64,000 nucleotides of DNA. It comes from Nitrospira defluvii (GTDB lineage: Bacteria > Nitrospirota > Nitrospiria > Nitrospirales > Nitrospiraceae). This document shows positions 28,632 to 38,900 of this stretch, piece by piece (positions within the stretch are counted from its first letter, which is position 1; every line of letters begins with the position of its first letter). The position numbers were made by a program, and so were the translations under genes. Below the pieces are notes generated by a model. The model was not told the origin of the DNA. It saw only the letters and a list, made by a program, of their open reading frames with translations, and did no database searches. Where the stretch lies: positions 186,001 to 250,000 of the forward strand of contig WYAX01000015.1 in the NCBI GenBank assembly GCA_011525625.1, given 5' to 3'.

Positions 28632-28932
28632 CTGCATCCTCCTTCTGGATGAGGCCTGATTTCGGTCTAGTTTCCCCGTGGCGGGAAGTATAGACCTCGG
28701 ATTTTGCCGCTTCAATGAGGTGGTTGAGGTCGCGGGTATCGTCGTATGTGAGGGCAGGTAAGCGGCTTGCTATAGCCGGTTGGAAGGCATCGAGCCATTC
28801 CTGAATGTCTTCTCGTTCAAATCTGAGCAGGCCGTGAATGCGACGGCAGGGAATCTTATTCTGTGAGGCCCAGAGATACAGTGTGGACGGCTTGATGTTG
28901 AGCCAAGCCGAGAGCTCTTTGACGGTGAGCAT
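28618..28932 (-). CDS. AlpA/excisionase-like helix-turn-helix protein
   Basis: About 104 residues from ATG 28932. The N terminus is a MerR-type excisionase fold: LTVKELSAWLNIKPSTLYLW, then IPCRRIHGLLRFEREDIQEWL, the standard pattern of AlpA/Xis proteins. The rest is a polar tail of unknown role. It is upstream of, and overlaps, the integrase gene and probably controls integrase expression or directs excision. Confidence 0.8.
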   Translation of the reverse strand: MLTVKELSAWLNIKPSTLYLWASQNKIPCRRIHGLLRFEREDIQEWLDAFQPAIASRLPALTYDDTRDLNHLIEAAKSEVYTSRHGETRPKSGLIQKEDADGAV

Positions 28933-28974
28933 GATGCAGATCACCGGGGGAGTCTGACGACACCCCCAGTCCCC

Positions 28975-29982
28975 CTAGCATGGGCTGCCCGCGTGACCGC
29001 CGGCAGACCGGTGAAACCGATTGGGTGGTTGCTTGAGCAAATTGCGGTGTCGGTCTTTCCACCGAGCAATGCCCCTGACAATTTCGTTTAGTAGCCATTC
29101 TTCCCCTCCAGGGGTGGCACAAATGACGGCCAACATCGGCGTCAGGGTGTCACTCACCCATCGTTTTACATTCTGCAGGGTCTGCACCTGCTGCTCCTGG
29201 GCCAATCGCCCCTTTTGAAATCCCTCCGTCAGAAGGGCGTACCACTCCAAGACTGGAGCCCGGTACCGTTCCTCATCCTCGGCATCCTTCGGAATTTGCC
29301 GGAAATCCACATACGAGCGAAGCAAGCCGACTACCAACTCCTTCCAATCGGCTTCGTCTAAAGTGGCTAAGGCTCTCGCGCATTGTTCGGCCCGATCCTT
29401 CTTGAGCTCTAACTCCCATCGAGTCCCGTATTCATGCCAGTTCTCCTGGCCCTTGCTCTGAAGTTCGAGCCGCTTGTCGTAAATGCGCAGCAAGGTCTGA
29501 CTCTGAGGACTGCCGAAGTACATCGTCTCCCCGGTCGTCGCTCCTGTCCCATGGGTCAGGTTGGAGACGATATGCCGGACCTGTGCAGCACGCGTCACAC
29601 ATTGCCCGGCAGCAACAGCTTCCCGAATCGTAGAAACCGGCACCGCTCTCAATCGATCATCCAAGGCACAGTCAATGCGCGTCACATGCCCTTGCTGCTT
29701 ATGCACCCATTGCAAGAGCGCTCGGATTTGATCCAGTGTCAGGGCGGACGCCAGGCCGCCCGAGAGATCCACATGGATTTCATTCGGACGCCGAGGCGCA
29801 TTGGTGCCCAGTTTGCCGACTCCGCGCAGACCGTCGGTTCTCATCCAGGACAAGGGATAGCCTCGGAAGCCGCCCTTGGCCCTACTCCAATCGCCGCCAA
29901 GCACCTTCATGGTCTCTTGAGGATTGCTGGCCAGGACCGTAAACGCCAGCCAATCAATCGTCAGGGTGAAGCCAGAATCCAT
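28975..29982 (-). CDS. rep: replication initiation factor (Rep_trans type)
   Basis: Protein of 335 residues similar to initiators of rolling-circle plasmids and small integrative elements (Rep_trans class). It has the early block TLTIDWLAFTVLA, a central VTRIDCALDD and the conserved LLRIYDKRLEL, whose Tyr is the presumed nicking residue, followed by TRWELELKK. It should nick a double-strand origin and prime rolling-circle copying of the excised circle. A hairpin at 30023-30045 just upstream may belong to the origin. Confidence 0.8.
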   Translation of the reverse strand: MDSGFTLTIDWLAFTVLASNPQETMKVLGGDWSRAKGGFRGYPLSWMRTDGLRGVGKLGTNAPRRPNEIHVDLSGGLASALTLDQIRALLQWVHKQQGHVTRIDCALDDRLRAVPVSTIREAVAAGQCVTRAAQVRHIVSNLTHGTGATTGETMYFGSPQSQTLLRIYDKRLELQSKGQENWHEYGTRWELELKKDRAEQCARALATLDEADWKELVVGLLRSYVDFRQIPKDAEDEERYRAPVLEWYALLTEGFQKGRLAQEQQVQTLQNVKRWVSDTLTPMLAVICATPGGEEWLLNEIVRGIARWKDRHRNLLKQPPNRFHRSAGGHAGSPC

Positions 29983-30022
29983 GGAACCTATCGAACTCCT
30001 GTAATGAGCGCTGTAGGTAGCG

Positions 30023-30045
30023 CCCCCGTGTTACCAAGACGGGGG
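30023..30045. repeat. inverted repeat upstream of rep, possible origin hairpin
   Basis: CCCCCGT (30023-30029) and ACGGGGG (30039-30045) form a 7-bp stem with a 9-nt loop, 40 bp upstream of rep. Rolling-circle origins often show a nick-site hairpin near the initiator gene. A terminator of the ribbon-helix-helix gene transcript is the alternative, but no T tract follows. Confidence 0.4.
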
Positions 30046-30127
30046 CCATTCCGCTCCGCCCCGCAGCCTGCCGGCATGCGGCGCGGACCGGCTTCGCCTC
30101 CTAATGGTGAGACGGGTAGCACTGTTT

Positions 30128-30376
30128 TCAGCGTCCTTCCTGAGTCGGTCGGGTGAGTTTTTGTCGGACGACGCCAAAGGCCTTTTCTCCGACCTCTCTC
30201 GCCACAATCTTGATGGCCTCGGCCTTCCCGTCCATCACCATGCTCATCAAGACCGCACCACGGACGTACTTGGAGACCGTCGTATGTTCGTCTGCTGCGC
30301 ACCGCTCTATTAGTTTGCGCTCTTGTTCTGTCACCTTAAACTGCAGCGTTTCAGTCTTAGTATCATCAGTTCGCAT
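30128..30376 (-). CDS. ribbon-helix-helix protein (DUF1778/MobC-like)
   Basis: About 82 residues from ATG 30376, 7 bp after AGGAGG. The protein has TLQFKVTEQERKLIERCAADEHTTVSKYVRGAVL, the strand-helix-helix pattern of CopG/MobC/DUF1778 proteins that bind operators or assist mobilisation. An antitoxin role is possible, but no toxin gene is adjacent. Its promoter overlaps repeated ATACTATAC/ATACATAG motifs, suggesting autoregulation. Confidence 0.65.
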   Translation of the reverse strand: MRTDDTKTETLQFKVTEQERKLIERCAADEHTTVSKYVRGAVLMSMVMDGKAEAIKIVAREVGEKAFGVVRQKLTRPTQEGR

Positions 30377-30399
30377 GGAAGCTCCTCCTGGTGATACAT

Positions 30400-30428
30400 A
30401 TAATACATAGTATAGTATAAACAATCAA
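30400..30428 (-). promoter_or_regulatory. promoter of the ribbon-helix-helix/rep genes
   Basis: On the minus strand TTGATT (30428-30423), a 17-bp spacer and TATTAT (30405-30400) give a strong sigma-70-like promoter, starting about 15 bp before the ribosome site. The spacer contains ATACTATAC-type direct repeats, plausible operator half-sites. Confidence 0.6.
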
Positions 30429-30583
30429 TCCAGACCTATACGTTCTTAGAGGTAAGCAAGGAGTAGATAATGTTGCAGGGAAACGTTAGCCAGATTGACT
30501 CAGCTTGGGTACAGTGAATGCCTTAGTATGGCTGTAGTTAACGGTGAGTCGCAGTTACTAATGTTCCGACCGGCGAGGCACTA

Positions 30584-31768
30584 ATGAAAAAAGCCTACCT
30601 AGACCATAAAGATTTTAAAAGCATGGCAAAAGGGCTGCGGGGTAGTCTCCAGTATGCGAAGGATGCGGAGGCTTATCAGACATTGCTGCAGTATGTACAG
30701 ACAGGACATCTAACTTGTTACTTTTCAGCGCTCCATGTTCTGGAGGCTGTCAGATATGAGGGGTCCGACCCTGACGAGATACAGACCTATTGCAATGTTC
30801 TTGAGTCCTTGACCCAAGGAAGAAGCATCGTGTGGATTCAGACACTAGAGGAAAGAGAGCTCAAATTCTTTGTCCAGAACCACTATGATATTCCGCAAGG
30901 TCTATCATTGAGTAACTATGCTTACGGTGACTATCTCGACGCTTTTCCAGACACGCTAAAAACATGTCAGAGCTGGGCAGCCCAATTCAAGACAATGTGG
31001 GCCAACAAAAAGAGTGAGATAGTTAAACCATTCGGTAAAACTCGCAATGAACGAAGAATTCTAAAAAAACGCTTGCCGTCTCTTGGTCAGTTCACCGTTT
31101 CTCCGGAGATGGTGGACAGTATTCCACAAAATTTCCGAGACATCTTTACTCCAGAAGTGATGACCGAGTTCGTCCGTGGTGCGGTTTATTCTGATAACGA
31201 AGTTCTGCTGAAGACGATGAGAAGAGCAATGACCTTTCAAGCACTTCTTAGTATCTGGAAGGGTGTTTGTCCTGACCTAGAAAGAATGGGAAAAGTATTT
31301 GATGATTCTGGCCAGCAGATGGTCAACATGGTCTCCTACAACAGGTCGGCAGTTCGACAGTTTGGAGACGAGATGCACAGGCAGGCAATAGATAGAGGAC
31401 GAAGCGTAACGGTAAGAATGCTCGCGAAGCATTTTTCGAGAAGGGTACATCAATTATTCCCGGATAGGGGAATAAAAATGAGGCAGCTTGAAGAGGCATT
31501 AGTCTCAACGGACATTAGAGGTCTTCCATCTTGGGATGTAGCTCTTGCTCTCTACTATCAGTACATACTAGACAATGTTGGGAGCGGATCTAGAAAAGTG
31601 CTAGGAAGTGACGTCAGAGATATCCTCCATATGCGTTGCTTGCCATATGTTGATTTCATCGTTACTGATCGCTATTTCGCTGAATTGGCACGTCGCGTTA
31701 AGGGATATGGGACGAAAATTCTACGCAACGTTCATGAGTTGGTCAAAGCCTTAAAGCAATCAATGTAA
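30584..31768 (+). CDS. putative PIN-like nuclease, cargo of the tRNA-Glu element
   Basis: Unnamed protein of 394 residues. The N terminus AYLDHKDFKSMAKG with an acidic residue on the first strand, LHVLEAVRY around 50-58, and a C-terminal block at about 342-365 (DVRDILHMRCLPYVDFIVTDRYFAEL minus its last residues) match the layout of large PIN-like nucleases: a first-strand Asp, a helix Glu, then D..DxxH..PYvDxxvTD. The middle 200 residues are helical without known motif. RNase activity is inferred, not shown. A GAGG element precedes the ATG by 6 bp. The next gene starts 25 bp later and is probably cotranscribed. Low GC suggests recent transfer. Confidence 0.55.
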   Translation: MKKAYLDHKDFKSMAKGLRGSLQYAKDAEAYQTLLQYVQTGHLTCYFSALHVLEAVRYEGSDPDEIQTYCNVLESLTQGRSIVWIQTLEERELKFFVQNHYDIPQGLSLSNYAYGDYLDAFPDTLKTCQSWAAQFKTMWANKKSEIVKPFGKTRNERRILKKRLPSLGQFTVSPEMVDSIPQNFRDIFTPEVMTEFVRGAVYSDNEVLLKTMRRAMTFQALLSIWKGVCPDLERMGKVFDDSGQQMVNMVSYNRSAVRQFGDEMHRQAIDRGRSVTVRMLAKHFSRRVHQLFPDRGIKMRQLEEALVSTDIRGLPSWDVALALYYQYILDNVGSGSRKVLGSDVRDILHMRCLPYVDFIVTDRYFAELARRVKGYGTKILRNVHELVKALKQSM

Positions 31769-31793
31769 AATCATTAACTTCCTCATTAAACCT

Positions 31794-34700
31794 ATGTCTA
31801 ACGGTTCAAATGCCACTCCTTCACCTAGTGCGGATGCGCTTTCTGGCCCTGATCCAACAAATGAAATGTGGCTTCCCGCTCGAAGAACACTTCTTGGTTG
31901 GTTACGGCAAAAGGCGCCACCTTTAGCAGAGCTATACGAAAGTGCGGTTATAGAACTAGAGCGTCAGCAGCTAGCTGGCAGAAGTCGGATCATCGCACAT
32001 TGTGTTCGGGAAATTGCGAATACACTTCCGAGTATCCTGGCGCAGGTTGAACGGACTCGCCTCGAGTACGATAAGGAGCTAGACGCAATTGCGATAGCGT
32101 GGGATAGATTGGCAGTTCCAGGTTTTAATCTCACAAGTGTTTCAGCGCAAGGCGAAATATCGAACCCCAGTCAGGAAGACAATCCAGAATTTTTCCGATT
32201 GCTCGCCAGCCTAATCGAACGGCATAAGTCGACAAACTCGAGAGCGCTAACGATTGCTGAACGTCTCTTTCGAGCAGACCGACCTGAGAATCGTCATTTG
32301 GGTGATGCGTTAGTTCCTATTCTTCGTCAGTGGCTTGATCTTAAAAAGTGGTTTGTTGCTCGCGCCCATGAAAATAGAAAGGACGCTGATTGTGACTGGG
32401 CTGAGTTTCGGAGGCAATTTGCACTCTTTGAAAAAACCCTGCTTACCCTGGGACAAGGATTCTTTGTCACGCTCGGTGATCTAGACGAATTGATTCGCAC
32501 CTCTACGCCTGATCATATTGACACCGTTATTGCCCACCTTGGTCACATTGAGCATTATCGCTACTTTTTCGAACGACTTCATGATCCGGCATGGATTGCA
32601 GCCTTGCAAAGCAAGGGCATTTTTAAAAGACCTCCTCCGGTTGAACAAGGTTTGTTGCCTCGATGGGCTGTCTCCGAATATTTAGTGCGCGTTGCTGACA
32701 CTACAGAAGATGCTTCGACAGTGATGAACGCACTTCTTGAAATCGCATCAGCCCTAAGAAAAGAAGCGGATCCTAACCCCTTCGTGATTCGCGACATAAT
32801 AAACGCTTCTTTGAAACTGCCAGTAGATCAAGTTGTTCGTATCGTGCCTCAGCTGAAACTGTGGCTCCATCTTCCACACGGTGTGTTTTTCTGGAGACGA
32901 CTCGGGCTGCTTATCGTGAGCCTGGCTGAACAGAATAGGGCTGCAGAGGCGCTGTCACTTCTTTCGAGCCTTTTGGCAATCGAGCGCCCAACCGCATCGG
33001 ATACTGATTGGATCTATCAGTCGGCTAAGCCGCGAATAGGTCTTTTTGATTATCGCTCAATCGTCAACGAATGCGTTCCAGCAATATTGCGGGCTATTGG
33101 GCGCCCGGTCCTGGATATTCTATGTAGCCTCCTGGAAAGAATTGCGAAGCTATCAAGACGATCTCATGCCGAGCAGGAATGGGACGACAACTCTCCTCAC
33201 TGGTATCCGATCATTGCGGAACAGGATGATGATGAACGTGAGGAAGTCTGTACAATTGTCGTTGCGGCCACCCGCGATGCCGCCGAATATTTGGTCAGAG
33301 AGGGCGAGGAAGATCTTGGTGCACTAGTAGAAAGCCTGGAAGCTCGTCGTTGGCTTATTTTTGAACGATTAGCTTTACATCTCCTTCAAGCAATTCCGAC
33401 GGCACCTGGAGCCCTGATTGCCGCCAAACTCACACAAGAGGCCTTGTTTAACGAAAGAAACATAAGGGCAGAGTATGAACTCTTGCTCCGACGATGCTTC
33501 GTGAATCTCACTCTTGAGGAAAAGCGAATCATCCTTGGATGGATTGACTCAGGTCCACCAGATCTTGAGCAACGGATCCTGCGGTGGAAACGACAGTCTG
33601 GAGAGGAGCCCACGCAGGAGGCGGTTGCTCGTTATCGCAGGCAATGGCAATGGGATCGCCTTGCCCCATGCACAAACGGTTTACCGCAGGATTGGCAGGA
33701 GCGTTATGATGAACTGGCTGCCGAATTTGGAGAACCGGTACAGAGGCCAGCACGGATCGAGGCTCGCTTAGTTGCCATCGGAGAGCGGTCTCCCTTATCC
33801 GAAGAAGAATTGGCGGCTTTTAATCCCGAAGAGCTACGTCAGTACCTGCTCACTTGGAGACCCGATCCACATGAGTTCCCACGTCCTACCCTTACTGACC
33901 TAAGCCAAGTCCTAACTAATATCGTCATGAAGAAGCCTGAGAAATACGCGATTTCAGTCGCCCAATGGGAGGGGTTAGACCCAACCTATCTTCATGGAAT
34001 CGTCAGAGGCTTTACGAAAGCAATTCAGGAAGGACGCCAGTTGGCATGGGAAAAGGCCTTGGAGCTATGCGCTTGGATTCTCCAACAACCGAGACGTATC
34101 GCTAATCAGTCCGTAGATCGTTTTGAGGCGGATCCAGATTGGAATGGCACCCGATGGTGGATCGTCGAACTTCTTCGCGTTGGCCTGCGGCATGCTTCAT
34201 TAGCCATCCCCATCGACCTTCGCGAGAAGGTATGGGATCTCCTCGAGATACTCACCGATGATCCTGATCCAGAACCAGGAGATGAAGAAGAGGATTCTGG
34301 TAGACCCGGAAAATCTATGGATCGTGCAGTCAACTCAATACGTGGCCGGGCTATTGAGACTCTGATTTTCTACCCTGGTTGGATAAAGACGCAGAGTGGC
34401 TATTTTGGGCCAGAGACACAGCCGGCGGAAGCTCGTGCTGTGTTGGCGAGACATCTGGATCGAGAAATGGATGCGTCATTGGCTATTCGTTCCTTGTATG
34501 GACGCTGGTTCCGATGGATGTTTGTGTTCGATCCGCAATGGGCAACATCTGTCTTGTCCCAAGTCTTCCCCGAAGCAGATCGTCAGTACTGGCTAGTCGC
34601 ATGGGATGGCTTTATACGCTTCAACAATCCATATGATGAGTTGTTTGAAATGCTTCAGCCACTATATTCGCGCGCAGTTGAAGACCTTGCAAGTCCGGAA

Positions 34701-35342
34701 GTGACGGGAGATGACACACGGCATATTAGGGATAAACGATGTGCTAGCCATCTCATGACCTTCTATTGGCGCGGGCTATATCGGCTACAAGATGAAGGAG
34801 GACTTTTAGGTAAGTTTTTCGCCATAGCACCTGACAAAATACGCGCTGAGGCAATTGAGTTTGTTGGTCGCAGTCTTGCTCGCACTAAGGGCTCTATAGA
34901 CTCGTTGGTCCTAGACCGAATTAAACGGCTGTTGGATTGGCGATTGGATCATGCAACGCAAGATGTTGAAATGAATAGAGCTGAACTCAAAGCGTTCGGT
35001 TGGTGCTTTGGCTCTCACAAATTTGAGCCGTCGTGGGCAATATCAAACCTTATTCGTGTTGTGCGATCAACACAAAGCATAGACCCTGATTTTCTCGTTT
35101 TGGAGAGTTTGCCTGATTACGCGGCCGAGTATCCAAACGAAGCCATCGAATGCGCTAGGCACTTAATACAGGGTCAATCATCCCATATTGAGCTTTCAAG
35201 TTGGGATGGCGATCTCCGAAGATTATTCATGCATACACGAGACAATTTGATGCCAGACGTTCGTCGAGCATCAAATGAAGTAATAGAAGTACTTGGACGC
35301 TTAGGGTACGTAGGATATAGAGACCTACTTTCATCTAACTAG
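31794..35342 (+). CDS. very large unknown protein, probable helical solenoid
   Basis: A 1182-residue protein of no family I recognise. Apart from a polar N-terminal 25 residues it looks all-helical, with Leu/Trp/Arg-rich amphipathic helices over the whole length, as in HEAT/TPR-type solenoids. One very acidic linker occurs at about 820-836 (DDPDPEPGDEEEDSG). I find no P-loop, no HNH, REase or TIR motif and no membrane segment. Such C-terminal arrays occur in large anti-phage sensors, but here no effector domain is fused; the PIN-like protein 25 bp upstream may be its effector. No Shine-Dalgarno is seen before the ATG, which suits translational coupling. Start at 31794 follows a short A/T-rich gap. 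Confidence 0.6.
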   Translation: MSNGSNATPSPSADALSGPDPTNEMWLPARRTLLGWLRQKAPPLAELYESAVIELERQQLAGRSRIIAHCVREIANTLPSILAQVERTRLEYDKELDAIAIAWDRLAVPGFNLTSVSAQGEISNPSQEDNPEFFRLLASLIERHKSTNSRALTIAERLFRADRPENRHLGDALVPILRQWLDLKKWFVARAHENRKDADCDWAEFRRQFALFEKTLLTLGQGFFVTLGDLDELIRTSTPDHIDTVIAHLGHIEHYRYFFERLHDPAWIAALQSKGIFKRPPPVEQGLLPRWAVSEYLVRVADTTEDASTVMNALLEIASALRKEADPNPFVIRDIINASLKLPVDQVVRIVPQLKLWLHLPHGVFFWRRLGLLIVSLAEQNRAAEALSLLSSLLAIERPTASDTDWIYQSAKPRIGLFDYRSIVNECVPAILRAIGRPVLDILCSLLERIAKLSRRSHAEQEWDDNSPHWYPIIAEQDDDEREEVCTIVVAATRDAAEYLVREGEEDLGALVESLEARRWLIFERLALHLLQAIPTAPGALIAAKLTQEALFNERNIRAEYELLLRRCFVNLTLEEKRIILGWIDSGPPDLEQRILRWKRQSGEEPTQEAVARYRRQWQWDRLAPCTNGLPQDWQERYDELAAEFGEPVQRPARIEARLVAIGERSPLSEEELAAFNPEELRQYLLTWRPDPHEFPRPTLTDLSQVLTNIVMKKPEKYAISVAQWEGLDPTYLHGIVRGFTKAIQEGRQLAWEKALELCAWILQQPRRIANQSVDRFEADPDWNGTRWWIVELLRVGLRHASLAIPIDLREKVWDLLEILTDDPDPEPGDEEEDSGRPGKSMDRAVNSIRGRAIETLIFYPGWIKTQSGYFGPETQPAEARAVLARHLDREMDASLAIRSLYGRWFRWMFVFDPQWATSVLSQVFPEADRQYWLVAWDGFIRFNNPYDELFEMLQPLYSRAVEDLASPEVTGDDTRHIRDKRCASHLMTFYWRGLYRLQDEGGLLGKFFAIAPDKIRAEAIEFVGRSLARTKGSIDSLVLDRIKRLLDWRLDHATQDVEMNRAELKAFGWCFGSHKFEPSWAISNLIRVVRSTQSIDPDFLVLESLPDYAAEYPNEAIECARHLIQGQSSHIELSSWDGDLRRLFMHTRDNLMPDVRRASNEVIEVLGRLGYVGYRDLLSSN

Positions 35343-35818
35343 ATTAATTGTAAAAGTCATTTCTGGTCCCTCATGATCCACCCCAGCTCACTCGAGCGGT
35401 AGCAATAGTCAAATCAGCTAAAGCAATGAACCATCAGAGGCTGTAAGGGAAGTTCAACCCATTAAATCTCATCAAGCTCTTATTCCTCCTTTTTATGATT
35501 TTTTTGCGCAGAGCGCATGGGCAACAACGCCACATAACAAATCACCAAAGCTTGACGAACTCAAAAAGCGATTTCCGATGCTGAAAAGGAAAGAAAAGAT
35601 ATCCTCTTCAGGGACGGGACGCTCCTTCCGGGAAAGAGTGGCGATGAGGATGATTCATATAAGTTTTCGTGTGCTAAATTTGTGCTGAAAAGTTTAAAAA
35701 CACGCCACACTGGTTCAGATTAATAGAAGCAATGGAATGCACTTAAATGCTCAATTTGAAATGAAAAATGGGGAAACCTTCGCAAAATCAAGCCAGTGTT
35801 AAAACTACTTAGTATCCA
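35343..35818. other. A/T-rich non-coding right end of the tRNA-Glu element
   Basis: About 475 bp with no supported gene. At 35670-35684 it holds TGTGCTAAATTTGTG, identical to 27597-27611 in the integrase 3' end, which may be an integrase arm site. No terminator with T tract was recognised after the large gene. Confidence 0.5.
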
Positions 35819-35868
35819 CTCTCAAGGCTCAGACACGGGTTCAAATCCCGTTGGGACCACCAACCTTT
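35819..35868 (+). repeat. attR, 50-bp copy of the tRNA-Glu 3' half
   Basis: Identical to 27505-27554 and lacking the 5' half of a tRNA. It defines the right end of the element; chromosomal sequence resumes with the dnaE2 locus. Confidence 0.92.
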
Positions 35869-35962
35869 CCCCTTGAATGTTTCCGCGGCGTGCGGATCGT
35901 CCCCGTCACGGTTCTCTCTCGACCGATCTCCCCCTTCGTATATTGGAGCATGGCACAATCGC

Positions 35963-38900
35963 TCACTGATCGTCGGCTGCATTCCAGTCGGTGATGGTCA
36001 ATGGCTGCAGCGTGTTCACGGTCAGGGTCACCGCGGCAAAATGTGCTTCGACTTTGCCGGTGATGAGATAGGCCTGGGCGGACGCCAGCAGATGGCAGTA
36101 ACGCCGATAGGTGTCGGGAAAGAAGGTTGCGTCATAGAGCCCGGTCCGATCTTCGAACGTCACAAACTCCATGGGCTCGCCCTGTTTGGTGGAGACGATC
36201 TTTTCCGTGACCATCCAGCCCAGGAGGCGGACCGTGGTGCCGACGTGTCGAGGCAAGTCTTTCGCGTGGATATGCGGGCGCCCTGCGACGCTTTTGGTGA
36301 TCCGATCCAGTGGATGCCCGCTGAGGGGAAATCCGAAGAGCTCCCATTCGTGCGCGAGCTGCCGGTGAGAGGAATAGTCCGCGGGAATCGGGAGGTAGCC
36401 CGCGGGTGTGCGGCTCTGGGATGCATAGAGTCTCCAGATCAGCGCGGGTCTGGTCAGTTCTCCGGCCACGGAATCGAAGCAGCCGGCCTTAATCAATAGG
36501 GTGGTTTGGGCTGTCTCCGGCGTGAGACGATCGAGAAAGTGTTGCAGTGATCGATAGGGGCCACGGGCTTCTCGCTCCGCCACGATGTGTTTCACGAAGT
36601 CTTCGCGCAACGCCTTGAGTTGCATCAATCCGACGCGGATGGCCCTGCCGAATCCGCGATAGGCCCAGTCACTCGCGTTGATATCGGGTGGAAGGATAGT
36701 GAGTCCCATTCGTCTGCCCTCGGACAGATAGGCGAAGGCGGAGTAGTACCCGCCTTGATTGCTGATGACGGCGGCAAGAAACTCGGCAGGGTAATGCGCC
36801 CGCAGGTAGGCCGATTTGAAGGACACTTGTGCGTAACTGGCGGAATGCGGCTTACAGAAACTGTAGCCGGCGAAGCTCATGATCATGGCCCAGACCTGAT
36901 CGACCACGGAGCGTGGAATCTGCCGCGCCGCCGCTCCGGTATAAAACTGCCGTTGATAGTCCCGCAGTTGCCGCTCTTTGTGTTTCTTGCTCAAGATCTT
37001 GCGCAGCTGATCGCCGTCGTGTACCGAAAACCCGCCCAGCGCCACGGCCACCTTCATCACGTCTTCCTGGTAGACCATGATCCCGTGGGTGTCGGCCAGC
37101 ACCGTCTCGAGCAGAGGGTGCAAAGAGCGATGCGGCTGTCCGTGCGCACGCCGGACGAAGTCATCGGCGAACACGTTGGCTGCAGGACGGATGATGGAAG
37201 AGACGGCCACGAGATACTCAAAGACATCCGCCCTCGCGCGCTGGGCCGGCGGCATGGTCGTCCAGAGTTTCTTGAGCAGGAGCCGGGTGGCCGGAGACTC
37301 CACATAAAAGCAGCCCATCGTATCTCCGCGCCGGATCAGGTCCTGCGTGTCTGCGTCGCTGATCGGGTCCCATGCGGCATAGTCGATCAAGTGGCCGGTA
37401 TTGCGGTGGATCGCGGCCAGGGCATCACGAATGACGGCGAGCGAACGATTGCCCAGCAGGTCGATTTTCACCAGCCCCGCATCTTCGGCCTGGTCCTTTT
37501 CCCATTGAATCACGGGGAGCCCCGATGCCGACCGTTCCACCGGAACATAGCGGCGGATCTCGTCGGGGACCAGCACCACGCCGCCAGGGTGCAAGCCGAG
37601 ATGGCGGAAATGTCCCTGCAACTGCCCCGCCCAGAAGAGAATGTCCGGCCACGGCGGGTTGAGGCGCAAGGCCGCGCAGACCTGTGCGGCCCATGTCTTC
37701 AAGGTGGAGTCGGTCGTCACCTCCACAAAATCGGCTCGGCGGTGCAGGAGATCCAGGGCCTTGCCGATTTCAGCCGCGGGCAGGGCGTACACCTTGGCAA
37801 TTTCCCGCATGGCCGCCCGCGCCGCCAGGGTGTTTTGATTCGCGACCATGGCCGCCTGATGCGCCCCATAGCGGGCAAACACCCATTCGAGAATCTTGGG
37901 GCGCTCGTCCCAGGGAAAGTCGATATCGATATCAGGTGGGTCATGCCGCCCGGGATTGAGAAATCGTTCAAACAGCAGGTGATGTCGAATCGGATCGACG
38001 TGGGTGATGCCGAGGCAGTAGGACACAATGGACGCGGCTGCAGAGCCTCGCCCGCACGTTCGAGGCGACTGACGGACAATCTCATCGACCACGAGAAAAT
38101 AGTCGGCGTAGCGTTTGGCGCGAATGATCCCCAATTCATACTCGATCCGCTGCCGGACCGGTTCAGACACTGCCCCATAGCGCCTCTGTGCCCCCTTGTA
38201 GGTGTTGGTTCGCAGCGTCTCGAACGCGGCATCGGCGGAGAGGCGACGGAAGGAGGGAAAGACCGTGGTATCGAAATCCCAATCGGTCGAACAGTGTTCC
38301 GCGATGCGGCGGGTGTTGGCGAGGGCGTCGGGCATATGAGGCAGGTGCCGCTCCATGGCGGAAGGGGGCATGAGCCAGTGTGACGGCGCGCAGCAGTGCG
38401 CGGCCTGGAGCCGGGACAGAGTGGTGTTCAGGGCAATGGCGCGTAGGAGACGATGCGCCTCATATTCCGCCGGGCACAGCATGGCCGCGCGGGTCGTGGC
38501 TACCGGTGGGAGTCCGGTGTGCCGGCTGAAGTCGACCGCCGTGTGCAGGTCCGCGCCGGGGGTGAGTTCCACATACAGATCCTCAGCCGATGCCTTACGC
38601 CACTCCGTCAGCGCGGCTTGGTCATCTGAAAGGATCACCAGTCCGTCTCGATACTGCGCGACGGCCGCGATGAACTCGAAGCCGTCATCCTCGTGACGAG
38701 CGGAGAGTAGTCGGCACAGGTTGGCGTAGCCGTCTGGATTTTTGGCCAACAAGACGGCGCGGTGCCGGTTCTGGAGAAGCTCTGCTCCCAGGATGGGCTT
38801 GAGCCCCGCGTGTTTTGCTACGTCGAGAAAGCGAATCGCCCCGTACAGTCCGTTGGTGTCGGTGAGCGCCAGCCGGTCATGGCCTTGTGCACGGGCTGCC

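Larger units (their letters stand above)
27549..35868. mobile_element. integrative element at tRNA-Glu, about 8.3 kb
   Basis: Bounded by the tRNA-Glu 3' half and its exact 50-bp copy. It encodes an integrase abutting the tRNA, an AlpA/excisionase-like protein, a Rep_trans-type initiator and a ribbon-helix-helix protein, all leftward; then two rightward cargo genes (PIN-like protein and a very large helical protein). The cargo is visibly more A/T-rich than the surrounding chromosome. No capsid, conjugation or relaxase genes are visible. The plan is close to that of the tRNA-Gln element. Confidence 0.88.

Noticed and set aside
35819-35868. tRNA-Glu-like sequence ending in CCA
   Set aside because: 5' half missing; it is the attR copy of the tRNA-Glu element.
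36587-38383. 598-codon open frame on the plus strand opposite dnaE2
   Set aside because: Antisense shadow of a well-supported polymerase gene; rich in His, Arg and Gly, no motif.
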